Of a stretch of 7,416 nucleotides of DNA, positions 1 to 6,918 are shown piece by piece. The notes beneath the pieces were generated by a model. The model saw only the letters and a list, made by a program, of their open reading frames with translations. It searched no databases and was not told the DNA's origin. Origin of the DNA: Lachnospira sp. UBA4285. Its GTDB lineage: Bacteria; Bacillota; Clostridia; Lachnospirales; Lachnospiraceae. The DNA is taken from contig DGVL01000052.1 of assembly GCA_002394965.1 (NCBI GenBank), positions 14,857-22,272 on the forward strand, given 5' to 3'. Within the stretch, counting starts at the first letter, position 1, and each line of letters begins with the position of its first letter. A program made the translations under genes and the position numbers.

Positions 1-332
1 GCATCGGCATCATCGATGTCAAGACGCTGTTTGGCGTCGAGTCCGTTAAGGAGACGCAGCAGATCGACATGGTCATCAAGCTGGAGGACTGGAACAAGGA
101 CCGGGAGTACGACCGGCTCGGCATGGAGGAAGAATACACCGAGTATCTCGGCACCAAGGTTGTCTGCCACTCGCTTCCGATCCGCCCGGGGCGCAACCTG
201 GCGGTTATCGTTGAGGCGGCTGCTGTCAACCACCGCCAGAAAAAGATGGGATACAACGCGGCCAGGGAGCTCTACCGGCGCGTTCAGGAAAACTTAATGA
301 AAGGAAGCACGGACGACGATGACGAAGATTGA
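1..332 (+). CDS. hprK: HPr kinase/phosphorylase, C-terminal part (5' end outside window)
   Basis: This bifunctional cytoplasmic enzyme phosphorylates HPr (and Crh where present) on Ser46 and also removes that phosphate. It is the sensor step of CcpA-type carbon catabolite repression in Firmicutes. Only the last 109 residues are visible, read from base 3. The P-loop that binds ATP lies upstream of the window. What can be seen is the diagnostic C-terminal part: a GIIDVKTLFG segment, a WNKDREYDRLG segment, and the very characteristic PIRPGRNLAVIVEAAAVNHR stretch, which matches the HprK family signature region next to the active site of the hexamer. The protein ends in an acidic tail (STDDDDED) of no known role. 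The stop at 330-332 lies inside the next gene, so the two are probably translationally coupled. Identification is firm; the missing N-terminal half cannot be assessed. Confidence 0.95.
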   Translation, partial: IGIIDVKTLFGVESVKETQQIDMVIKLEDWNKDREYDRLGMEEEYTEYLGTKVVCHSLPIRPGRNLAVIVEAAAVNHRQKKMGYNAARELYRRVQENLMKGSTDDDDED

Positions 333-1284
333 GGGGAAAATCGTATTTGGCATTGACATTGGCGGGACGAGTGTGAAGTGCGGCATCTTCAGCAGGGAAG
401 GCGAGCTGCTGTACAAGGACGAGATCCCGACCAGAACACAGGAAGCAGGGCGCTTTATCCTGGAGGACATCAGCCGGCACATAGCAGAGCTGAGCGAAAA
501 GAATTCCATAGAAAAAGCAGACGTTCTGGGAATCGGATACGGGGTCCCGGGGCCGGTCCAGGAGGACGGCGTGGTAAATGGGTGCGTCAACCTGGGCTGG
601 GGGAAGATCGACGTGGCAGAGCAGTCCCGGAAGTTAAACGGCGGGATTGCATCGGCAGCCGGCAATGATGCCAATGTGGCGGCACTCGGCGAGTTCTGGA
701 GAGGCGCCGGGAGAGGCGCGAAAAGCATGCTGATGATCACGGTGGGCACCGGGCTCGGCTGCGGCGTCATCGTGAACGGCCGGGTCGTCTTCGGCGCGCA
801 CGGCGCGGGCGGCGAGCTCGGGCACATCCCGCTTGTCAGCGGACTTACAGAGCCCTGTAACTGCGGAAAGACCGGATGCCTTGAGCAGGCAGCTTCCGCG
901 ACCGGCATCATCCGGGCGGCGCAGAGAAAACTGAAGGAGAGTGATGAGCCGAGTGTGCTGCGGGGAAAGGACGACTTCATGGCCAAGGATGTCGTGGACG
1001 CGGCCAGAAACGGCGACGCGCTCGCTGATGAGGTCCTGAACTATTCCTGCCGGTATCTCGCGCAGGGACTTGCCGTGGCGGCCGGTGTGGTTGACCCGGA
1101 GATGTACGTCATCGGCGGCGGTGTATCAAAGGCGGGTGACTTTTATCTGGACAAGATCCGCAGTGCGTACCGCGAGCTCGCCTTTTATGCTTCCCGGGAT
1201 GCAAAGATCGTGCAGGCGGCACTGGGTAATGACGCCGGCATGTACGGCGCTGCCCGCCTGGTGCTCGGCAGCATGGAGGCCTGA
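319..1284 (+). CDS. glcK: ROK-family sugar kinase, probable glucokinase
   Basis: This is a cytoplasmic ATP-dependent sugar kinase of the ROK family, most likely converting glucose to glucose 6-phosphate. Its 321 residues are normal for the family. Visible motifs in order are the N-terminal phosphate-binding DIGGT (residues 13-17), GNDAN (115-119) with the presumed catalytic Asp117, TVGTGLG (141-147), the sugar-binding GGELGH segment (164-169), and the ROK zinc site formed by His169 with Cys180, Cys182 and Cys187 in a CxCGxxGCLE motif. The ATG at 319 is the only usable start: an in-frame stop lies at 298-300 and no in-frame ATG, GTG or TTG follows closely. Its nearest purine-rich site (AAGGA, 301-305) is 13 bases away, so initiation may rely on ribosomes ending hprK. 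Glucose specificity is inferred from family and context; N-acetylmannosamine or another hexose is possible. Confidence 0.9.
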   Translation: MTKIEGKIVFGIDIGGTSVKCGIFSREGELLYKDEIPTRTQEAGRFILEDISRHIAELSEKNSIEKADVLGIGYGVPGPVQEDGVVNGCVNLGWGKIDVAEQSRKLNGGIASAAGNDANVAALGEFWRGAGRGAKSMLMITVGTGLGCGVIVNGRVVFGAHGAGGELGHIPLVSGLTEPCNCGKTGCLEQAASATGIIRAAQRKLKESDEPSVLRGKDDFMAKDVVDAARNGDALADEVLNYSCRYLAQGLAVAAGVVDPEMYVIGGGVSKAGDFYLDKIRSAYRELAFYASRDAKIVQAALGNDAGMYGAARLVLGSMEA

Positions 1285-1291
1285 TAAGACC

Positions 1292-1296
1292 GGAGG
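1292..1296 (+). promoter_or_regulatory. Ribosome binding site of murB (supports GTG start)
   Basis: GGAGG lies six bases before the GTG at 1303. No ATG in this frame occurs nearby; the first in-frame ATG, at 1372, would remove the first 23 residues and has no such site. This supports the GTG start. Confidence 0.75.
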
Positions 1297-1302
1297 AAAG
1301 AC

Positions 1303-2238
1303 GTGAGTAAGGATCTAAGAGGAACACTGATCGGACTTCTGGGCGCGGAGAATGTGAAAGAACACGTGAGCATGAGCTCTGTCACAACGTTTCGCGCAGG
1401 AGGACCGGCGGACTTTCTGTGCACGCCTGTCTCGGAAGAGCAGATTCGCGCGCTCGCTGCATTTCTTCAGGAAGCGCATATTCCGTATCTTGTCATCGGA
1501 AACGGGAGCAACCTGCTCGTGAGGGATGGCGGGATCCGCGGCGTGGTTCTGCAGCTTGGCAGCCGGTTTTCCGCCGTCACGGCGCAGGAGCCGGAGGATG
1601 GCAGGGACGGTGCCTTTCTCACAGCCCAGGCGGGTGCAAAACTTTCCGCAGTGGGCCATGAGGCACAGATGAGAGCCTTGAGCGGTTTTGAATTCGCCTG
1701 CGGGATCCCCGGCAGTGTCGGCGGCGCGGTGCGGATGAACGCCGGCGCCTACGGTGCAGAGATAAAGGATATCCTGTGCTGCGCGCGGGTTCTGATGCCG
1801 GACGGGCAGGTCAAGACCTGTTCGCCGCAGGACCTGCAGCTGTCTTACCGGCACAGCGCTCTGGATGAAAACGGGGGCATGGTACTTTCTGCCACGTTTC
1901 GGCTGCGGTGCGGCGATCCGGAGCAGATCCGGGCGAGGATGGCAGAACTTGCAGAGAAGAGACGTTCCAGGCAGCCTCTGGAATTCCCGAGCGCCGGCTC
2001 GACATTCAAGCGGCCGAAAGGGTACTTTGCCGGAAAGCTCATCATGGATGCGGGGCTGAAAGGCCTCAGCGTCGGAGGCGCGCAGGTCTCCGAAAAGCAC
2101 GCCGGATTTGTGATAAACCGGGGCGGCGCCACGGCTGCGGATATCGAGGCGCTGATCGGAGAGGTTCAGAACAGAGTTTTCGCGCTGACCGGCGTAAAGC
2201 TGGAGCCGGAGGTCAAAATCGTGGGAGAGAGGGAATGA
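1303..2238 (+). CDS. murB: UDP-N-acetylenolpyruvoylglucosamine reductase (MurB, type II)
   Basis: MurB is a cytoplasmic FAD enzyme. It uses NADPH to reduce UDP-GlcNAc-enolpyruvate to UDP-N-acetylmuramate, the second committed step of peptidoglycan precursor synthesis. The 311 residues match the short type II enzymes of Gram-positive bacteria. The FAD-binding part carries TTFRAGGPAD (28-37), IGNGSNLLV (65-73) and GIPGSVGGAVRMNAGAYG (134-151). The substrate domain shows SYR (181-183, Arg183 being the expected active-site arginine), AGSTFKRP (231-238) with the proton-donor Ser233, and the C-terminal LEPEV (300-304) with the expected catalytic Glu303. All key residues are present, so the enzyme should be active. 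The GTG start at 1303 is supported by a GGAGG site. The gene follows the ROK kinase by 18 bases and its stop overlaps the rapZ start. Confidence 0.96.
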   Translation: MSKDLRGTLIGLLGAENVKEHVSMSSVTTFRAGGPADFLCTPVSEEQIRALAAFLQEAHIPYLVIGNGSNLLVRDGGIRGVVLQLGSRFSAVTAQEPEDGRDGAFLTAQAGAKLSAVGHEAQMRALSGFEFACGIPGSVGGAVRMNAGAYGAEIKDILCCARVLMPDGQVKTCSPQDLQLSYRHSALDENGGMVLSATFRLRCGDPEQIRARMAELAEKRRSRQPLEFPSAGSTFKRPKGYFAGKLIMDAGLKGLSVGGAQVSEKHAGFVINRGGATAADIEALIGEVQNRVFALTGVKLEPEVKIVGERE

Positions 2239-3086
2239 GGCTGGTATTTGTCACCGGGATGTCGGGTGCAGGCAAGAGCACGGCGCTCAATATGATGGAG
2301 GATATGGGATACTACTGTGTCGATAACCTTCCTGCCGGACTCATCGGGCGGACGGTTGACGACTTCAGCAGAGACAACCCGGACCTGCCGGGCATCGCGG
2401 TGGGCGTGGATATCCGGACGCGGGGATACGAGATGCTGCCCCGCCTGATCGGGTCCATGCGGGAGAAAGATGCGGGGATCCGGGTTTTGTTCCTGGATGC
2501 GGCGACACCCACGATCATCCGGCGCTACAAGGAGACGCGGCGGCTGCACCCGCTTGCCAGAGGCGGTGACATCGCGGAGGGCATCCGGTGCGAACGGCAG
2601 GCCATGCAGGCCCTGCGGGATCAGGCGGACTTCATTATCGACACAAGTCAGCTTCTGACCCGGGAGCTGAAGCAGGAACTGGAGCGTATCTTTGAGCAGG
2701 GAGAGGGATTCCAGAACCTGTTCGTGACGATCCGCTCGTTCGGGTTCAAGTACGGGATCCCGGCGGATGCCGATCTGGTCTTTGACGTCCGGTTTCTGCC
2801 GAATCCCTTCTATGTCCCGCAGCTTAAACCACTGACCGGCAACGACGCGCCGGTGAGCGATTATGTGTGCGGATTCAAGATCACCGGAGATTTTCTGGAG
2901 AAGGTGACGGACATGCTGAACTTCCTGCTGCCCAACTACGTTCGGGAGGGAAAGACGTCGCTCGTGGTGGCCTTCGGCTGTACCGGCGGGCGGCACAGGT
3001 CCGTCGCGATCGCGAACAAGGTATATGAGGCTCTGTCAAAAACCCCGTACGGGATGCGGCTGGAGCACAGAGATGTCAGGCGGTAA
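2235..3086 (+). CDS. rapZ: RapZ / YvcJ family nucleotide-binding protein
   Basis: RapZ is a cytoplasmic P-loop protein. In Escherichia coli it binds glucosamine 6-phosphate and the small RNA GlmZ and steers RNase E cleavage, controlling GlmS. In Bacillus the homologue YvcJ hydrolyses GTP and ATP and affects competence. The 283 residues match the family. The Walker A motif GMSGAGKS is at 8-15, followed by DIRTR (59-63), YKETRRLHPL (98-107), SFGFKYG (168-174), DVRFLPNP (184-191) and the strongly conserved C-terminal GCTGGRHRS (248-256). This reading frame stays open far upstream inside murB. The ATG at 2235 is chosen because it gives exactly the family N-terminus, overlaps the murB stop as ATGA, and is preceded by GGGAGAGAGGG (2222-2232). 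Coupling to murB fits a role in amino-sugar and wall-precursor balance, but the RNA partner in Gram-positive bacteria is not established. Confidence 0.96.
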   Translation: MRLVFVTGMSGAGKSTALNMMEDMGYYCVDNLPAGLIGRTVDDFSRDNPDLPGIAVGVDIRTRGYEMLPRLIGSMREKDAGIRVLFLDAATPTIIRRYKETRRLHPLARGGDIAEGIRCERQAMQALRDQADFIIDTSQLLTRELKQELERIFEQGEGFQNLFVTIRSFGFKYGIPADADLVFDVRFLPNPFYVPQLKPLTGNDAPVSDYVCGFKITGDFLEKVTDMLNFLLPNYVREGKTSLVVAFGCTGGRHRSVAIANKVYEALSKTPYGMRLEHRDVRR

Positions 3087-3096
3087 GCGCGCACAC

Positions 3097-3104
3097 AGGC
3101 AGGA
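3097..3104 (+). promoter_or_regulatory. Weak ribosome binding site of whiA
   Basis: The only purine-rich element in the 21-base gap is AGGCAGGA, ending three bases before the ATG at 3108. The AGGA part is too close to be ideal and the first AGG is alone. This suggests modest initiation, or help from ribosomes ending rapZ. Confidence 0.4.
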
Positions 3105-3107
3105 TAC

Positions 3108-4052
3108 ATGAGCTTTTCATCAGACGTAAAAGAAGAACTGGAAAAACGAAACGGAGGCGCGAAGCATGTACAGATTGCCGAGCTGGCCGGCCTCCTTGCC
3201 TTCTCCGGCAAGGTACGGCGGGCAAGGGGCGGCCTGTGGCAGCTTCTGTTCTGCACGGAAAACAAAAGTGCGCTGGCAGCGTATACGAATCTGCTCGCGG
3301 GGGCCTTCTCCATTCCGGAGGAGAGCCTCACAGTGCAGCGGGAGGGCCGCCGGGTCTACACGGTCAGACTCACGGACCATGAGATGGTGCGCCGGATTCT
3401 CCTGACGGTGAAGTGGATGGACCCGAAGAGCGGGCAGATTGAGCCGGTCTTCGTGCACGACATCCTGATTCAGCGCGAGGACGACCGCAGGGCGTTTCTG
3501 CGCGGGGCATTCCTTGCAGCCGGGTCGCTGACGGATCCGCGAAAGCAGTACCACATGGAGATTGTGTGCGCATTTGCCGCGGATGCCCGGAAGCTGGCGG
3601 AAATCTTCTGGTTCTTCCACATCGACGCGCGCACCGTGCGCCGCAAGAACAGCACGGTGGTCTATGTGAAAGAAGCGGGGCAGATAACCGACGCCTTGAA
3701 TCTCATGGGCGCGTATGTGAGTCAGATGGATCTCACCAACGTTGTGATCTACAAAGAGGTGCGCAACGAGGTGAACCGCAAGGTGAACTGCGAGACGGCC
3801 AACTCCAACAAGACAGCGGTGGCGGCGGTCCGGCAGCTGAAGGCAATCGAGAAGATCCGGGATGAGCGCGGACTGGAGAGCCTTCCGGCGCAGCTCATGG
3901 AGATCGCGCAGGCGCGTCTTGCCAACCCGGAGCTGGATCTGAAAAGCCTCGGGGAGACGCTTGACCCCCCGATCGGCAAGTCCGGCGTAAATCACAGACT
4001 GCGCCGGCTGATCCAGATCGCGGACGGGCTTTCGGACACAAAAGGAAGATGA
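3108..4052 (+). CDS. whiA: DNA-binding protein WhiA
   Basis: WhiA is a DNA-binding protein conserved across Gram-positive bacteria. It is needed for sporulation septation in Streptomyces; in Bacillus it influences cell division and chromosome segregation. The 314 residues fit the family. The N-terminus MSFSSDVKEEL is typical. Two degenerate LAGLIDADG-homing-endonuclease-like repeats follow, around ELAGLLAFSGKV (25-36) and AFLRGAFLAAGS (129-140), both without the acidic catalytic residues, as expected for WhiA. A conserved VRNEVNRKVNCETANSNKT region (218-236) leads into the C-terminal helix-turn-helix, LKSLGETLDPPIGKSGVNHRLRRL (278-301). The gene follows rapZ by 21 bases. In many Firmicutes yvcK sits between them; here it does not. 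The presence of whiA does not by itself imply sporulation. Confidence 0.95.
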   Translation: MSFSSDVKEELEKRNGGAKHVQIAELAGLLAFSGKVRRARGGLWQLLFCTENKSALAAYTNLLAGAFSIPEESLTVQREGRRVYTVRLTDHEMVRRILLTVKWMDPKSGQIEPVFVHDILIQREDDRRAFLRGAFLAAGSLTDPRKQYHMEIVCAFAADARKLAEIFWFFHIDARTVRRKNSTVVYVKEAGQITDALNLMGAYVSQMDLTNVVIYKEVRNEVNRKVNCETANSNKTAVAAVRQLKAIEKIRDERGLESLPAQLMEIAQARLANPELDLKSLGETLDPPIGKSGVNHRLRRLIQIADGLSDTKGR

Positions 4053-4056
4053 CGGT

Positions 4057-4064
4057 AGGAGAGG
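4057..4064 (+). promoter_or_regulatory. Ribosome binding site of citrate synthase (decides start)
   Basis: AGGAGAGG ends six bases before the ATG at 4071. An in-frame TTG at 4065 directly abuts this site and could not be used with it, so the ATG at 4071 is the better start. Confidence 0.75.
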
Positions 4065-4070
4065 TTGATT

Positions 4071-5603
4071 ATGGCGGATAATGCAGAGATGATGGAACTG
4101 ACCAACGTAAATGAGGCGGAGTTCCGCCAGCTGGTCGAGGAAGCCCAGATGTCGGGCTCGATCGATCAGAACCTGTATGTGGAGTATGATGTGAAGCGCG
4201 GTCTGCGCGACAGCAGCGGAAACGGCGTTCTGACCGGACTTACGGAGATCTCCGACGTGTCCGGGACCAGGAACATCAACGGGCGCAAGATACCGGTGGA
4301 CGGAACCCTGTTCTTCCAGGGATTCAACGTCGAGGACATTATTCGAGGCGGCTCCGGGAGGCGGTTCCGGTACGAGGAAGTTGTTTACCTGCTCCTCTTC
4401 GGGCGCCTTCCTTCTTCCGGACAGCTCCGGGATTTCGTGAGAATGCTCTCGGATCTGCAGGAACTCTCCGGTTCCTTTATCCGCGACATCATTATGAAGG
4501 GGACCAACGACAACCTGATGAATTCCCTGATGCGCGCTGTCCTGTCACTGTATTCCTACGACGCGAAGCCGGACGATATATCGATTCCCAATGTCCTGCG
4601 CCAGTCACTTCAGCTGGTCGCAAAGCTCCCGCTGATCTCGATCTATTCGTACAAGGCGTATGTTCACTTCCGCCGGAACGGTGCTCTGGTCATCAAGAAT
4701 CCGCGGAAGGGCTTCTCGACGGCCGAGAACATCCTGCACATGCTCCGGGACGACGGCGATTTCACCAGGCTTGAGGCGGAAGTGCTCGATATCTGCCTGG
4801 TCCTGCACGCGGAGCACGGCGGCGGCAACAACTCAACCTTTACCAACCATGTGGTCACGTCCAGCGGCACCGACACGTACTCGGCCGTCGCGGCGTCCAT
4901 CGCCTCGCTGAAGGGTCCCCGCCACGGCGGCGCCAACCTGAAGGTGCAGCATATGTTCCGGGACATCGAGGACAATGTTTCCGACTGGACGAGTGAGGCG
5001 GAAGTCGGAGAGTATCTTGACCGGATCCTGGACAAGCAGGCATTTGATCACGCCGGCCTGATCTACGGCATGGGCCACGCGGTATACACGCTGTCCGACC
5101 CGAGAGCGCGGATACTCAAGGAGTTCGCGGCGCGCCTTGCCGGCGAAAAGCATATGGAGAAGGAATTCGCCCTGTACAATCTTGTCGAGAAGATCGCGCC
5201 GGGGCACATCAACGCGCGCCGGGATATCTTCAAGCCGTTCTGCGCCAACGTCGACTTTTACAGCGGCTTCGTGTACCAGATGCTCGGCATTCCGGAGGAG
5301 CTGTTCACACCGATCTTCGCCACAGCCAGAATCGCGGGCTGGAGCGCCCACCGCCTGGAGGAGCTGGACAACGCCGGCAAGATCATCCGCCCGGCATACA
5401 AGTATGTCGGCCATCACCGCAGCTATGTTCCGATTGACGAGCGTGATCCGCTTGCCCGCCAGGGTATCGGGTATAACCCGGTTGCAGCCCTGCAGCACGC
5501 GGAAGGTGTGGATGTCCCGGGCGCGGAAGGGAGAGAGGACACCATCTGGCAGGAAAAGAACGATGAAAAGGACGGCGGACCGCGGGAAAACGGGGAGGCG
5601 TGA
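4071..5603 (+). CDS. gltA: Citrate synthase (citrate/2-methylcitrate synthase family)
   Basis: This cytoplasmic enzyme condenses oxaloacetate with acetyl-CoA to citrate. In anaerobic Clostridia it mainly feeds a partial cycle towards 2-oxoglutarate and glutamate. From the ATG at 4071 it has 510 residues, longer than the roughly 430 of E. coli GltA because of extra sequence at both ends. Active-site elements are all seen: HAEHGGGNNSTFTNH (246-260) with oxaloacetate-binding His249, GPRHGGAN (282-289) with catalytic His285, GMGHAVYTLSDPRA (333-346) with His336 and Arg345, NVDFYSG (393-399) with catalytic Asp395, and later substrate arginines in ATARIAGW (417-424) and IIRPAYKYVG (438-447). The GHAVY form resembles the eukaryotic enzymes at this point. 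The last 25 residues are highly charged and low in complexity. Use of propionyl-CoA (2-methylcitrate synthase) cannot be excluded from sequence, though no methylcitrate-pathway genes are nearby. Confidence 0.93.
   Translation: MADNAEMMELTNVNEAEFRQLVEEAQMSGSIDQNLYVEYDVKRGLRDSSGNGVLTGLTEISDVSGTRNINGRKIPVDGTLFFQGFNVEDIIRGGSGRRFRYEEVVYLLLFGRLPSSGQLRDFVRMLSDLQELSGSFIRDIIMKGTNDNLMNSLMRAVLSLYSYDAKPDDISIPNVLRQSLQLVAKLPLISIYSYKAYVHFRRNGALVIKNPRKGFSTAENILHMLRDDGDFTRLEAEVLDICLVLHAEHGGGNNSTFTNHVVTSSGTDTYSAVAASIASLKGPRHGGANLKVQHMFRDIEDNVSDWTSEAEVGEYLDRILDKQAFDHAGLIYGMGHAVYTLSDPRARILKEFAARLAGEKHMEKEFALYNLVEKIAPGHINARRDIFKPFCANVDFYSGFVYQMLGIPEELFTPIFATARIAGWSAHRLEELDNAGKIIRPAYKYVGHHRSYVPIDERDPLARQGIGYNPVAALQHAEGVDVPGAEGREDTIWQEKNDEKDGGPRENGEA
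5592..5598 (+). promoter_or_regulatory. Ribosome binding site of aroA
   Basis: GGGGAGG lies within the last codons of the citrate synthase gene, eight bases before the ATG at 5607. It supports this start and close coupling of the two genes. Confidence 0.65.
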
Positions 5604-5606
5604 GAG

Positions 5607-6893
5607 ATGGCGGATTATCCGATTCAGAGAATCCGCAGGCCGCTCTCTGCCGTCCTTGCGGTTCCGGGGTCAAAGTCTCTCACCAACCGGGCGATGCTGA
5701 TGGCGGCGCTTGCCTCCGGGACTTCTACCCTCCGCGGAGCGCTGTTCTCGGACGATTCCCGGTATTTCCTGGAGAGTCTTAAGATTCTTGGTATTCAGAC
5801 GCAGACAGATGAGGCGGCAAAGGAGATACGCATCTGCGGTCTTGGCGGACGGATCCCGAACACGGGCGTGCCGATTTACACCGGCAGCGCCGGCACTGCC
5901 TCACGGTTTCTCACGGCTCTGCTGGCTCTGCGGGATGGCACCTGGACGGTGAACTGCTCGGAGCAGATGAGCCGGCGCCCGATGCACGAACTGTTTGACG
6001 CGCTCTCGTCGCTGGGCGCTTCTTTTTCGTTCACGGGCGATGCCGGCCATCTGCCGGCAGTCGTGCATGGATGCGGCTGTCCGGGCGTGGAGGTGCAGGT
6101 CGCGACAGACAAGAGTACGCAGTTTTTGAGCGCGCTGCTCATGAATGCGCCGGTTCTGCCGCAGGGTCTTCACATTCGCACCACCGGGAAACGCGCAGAT
6201 GGCGCTTACGTGAAGATAACGGAGCGCATGATGTGCCAGTTCGGGTGCGGCCTGCGCCATGAAACCGGCAGCAATGAATTCTTCATTCCCGGCGGGCAGG
6301 TATATCAGGCCAGGCAGTACGCGGTCGAGCCGGATGTGAGTGCCGCCTGTTATTTTTACGCCGCCGCCGCTGTCTGCGGCGGCAGCGTGACCGTCAAAGG
6401 GCTGCATGCTGACACGCTGCAGGGGGATATTCGTTTCCTTGACGTCCTGCGGGAAGCGGGGTGCATAGCCGAGGACACGGAAGAAGGCATCCGCGTGACG
6501 GGGCCTGGCCCGGGAAAGCTGCGAGGCGTGGACGTGAACATGAAGGATTTTTCCGACCAGGCGCTTACGCTGGCGGCCATAGCGCCATTTGCAGACGGCA
6601 TCACGACGATCCGCGGGATCGGGCACATCCGCCTGCAGGAGAGCGACCGGATACACGCGTGTGTCACGGAGCTCTCCGGCATGGGGATCCGCACCGAGGA
6701 GAGCGCCGATGGTATCCGGATCTGGCCGGGGCCTGTGCGGCCGCACCGGGTGAACACATATGAGGACCACCGGGTTGCGATGGCCTTCGCCGTGACGGGG
6801 CTGGCTGCAGATGGGATCGTGATCGGAGACGGCGAGTGCACGGGCAAGACGTTTGAGAACTTCTTCGACACGCTCGCGCTGCTTCACGAATAA
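5607..6893 (+). CDS. aroA: 3-phosphoshikimate 1-carboxyvinyltransferase (EPSP synthase)
   Basis: EPSP synthase transfers the enolpyruvyl group of phosphoenolpyruvate to shikimate 3-phosphate, the sixth step of the shikimate pathway to chorismate and aromatic amino acids. The 428 residues match the monofunctional bacterial enzyme. Seen in order are PGSKSLTNRA (20-29, shikimate-phosphate binding Lys and Ser), the phosphoenolpyruvate loop GSAGTASRFL (93-102), RRPMHELFDAL (123-133), DFSDQALTLA (314-323) with presumed catalytic Asp317, LQESDRIH (343-350) with Glu345 and Arg348, EDHRVAM (386-392) with Arg389, and GKTFENFF (413-420) with Lys414. The residue after the loop arginine is Phe where E. 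coli has Pro101, and Glu386 stands where E. coli has Asn. The gene begins three bases after the citrate synthase stop. No other shikimate genes are in the window. No clear terminator follows. Confidence 0.95.
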   Translation: MADYPIQRIRRPLSAVLAVPGSKSLTNRAMLMAALASGTSTLRGALFSDDSRYFLESLKILGIQTQTDEAAKEIRICGLGGRIPNTGVPIYTGSAGTASRFLTALLALRDGTWTVNCSEQMSRRPMHELFDALSSLGASFSFTGDAGHLPAVVHGCGCPGVEVQVATDKSTQFLSALLMNAPVLPQGLHIRTTGKRADGAYVKITERMMCQFGCGLRHETGSNEFFIPGGQVYQARQYAVEPDVSAACYFYAAAAVCGGSVTVKGLHADTLQGDIRFLDVLREAGCIAEDTEEGIRVTGPGPGKLRGVDVNMKDFSDQALTLAAIAPFADGITTIRGIGHIRLQESDRIHACVTELSGMGIRTEESADGIRIWPGPVRPHRVNTYEDHRVAMAFAVTGLAADGIVIGDGECTGKTFENFFDTLALLHE

Positions 6894-6906
6894 CTGGTTT
6901 TGTATA

Positions 6907-6918
6907 CCGCTTCGGCGG
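6907..6918 (+). other. Small hairpin with UUCG tetraloop after aroA
   Basis: CCGC-TTCG-GCGG gives a four-base-pair GC stem closed by the very stable cUUCGg tetraloop, 13 bases after the aroA stop. There is no run of T after it, so it is not a standard intrinsic terminator. It may stabilise the 3' end of the aroA message, or be chance. Confidence 0.35.

Noticed and set aside
294..986. Open frame of 230 residues on the - strand, opposite the ROK kinase
   Set aside because: Ser- and Pro-rich antisense translation of a clear ROK kinase gene; not a real secreted protein.
1315..2100. Open frame of 261 residues on the - strand, opposite murB
   Set aside because: A shadow of murB; Cys- and Arg-rich without any metal-binding pattern of a known family.
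1908..2234. In-frame upstream extension of rapZ inside murB
   Set aside because: The rapZ family N-terminus begins exactly at 2235, and the upstream residues are an out-of-frame Arg-rich reading of murB.
2166..2996. Open frame of 276 residues on the - strand, opposite rapZ
   Set aside because: A shadow of the intact rapZ gene; no family motif is visible.
3190..3530. LAGLIDADG-like repeats as a homing endonuclease
   Set aside because: These belong to WhiA, whose domain descends from homing endonucleases but lacks the catalytic acidic residues; there is no intron or intein boundary.
3120..3995. Open frame of 291 residues on the - strand, opposite whiA
   Set aside because: A shadow of whiA with no domain, no convincing ribosome site and composition typical of antisense GC-rich frames.
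6041..6060. TGCCGGC repeated twice, the second within the palindrome CTGCCGGCAG
   Set aside because: Within aroA and short; expected by chance in GC-rich coding sequence.
6363..6383. Perfect 8-base GC inverted repeat (GCCGCCGC / GCGGCGGC, 5-base loop)
   Set aside because: It lies in aroA codons for an Ala-rich then Gly-rich conserved segment (AAAVCGG), with no T run on either strand; best explained by coding sequence.
5901..6887. Open frame of 328 residues on the - strand, opposite aroA
   Set aside because: It mirrors the codons of a clear aroA gene. GC-rich third positions open antisense frames; the product is rich in Arg, His and Pro with no recognisable motif.
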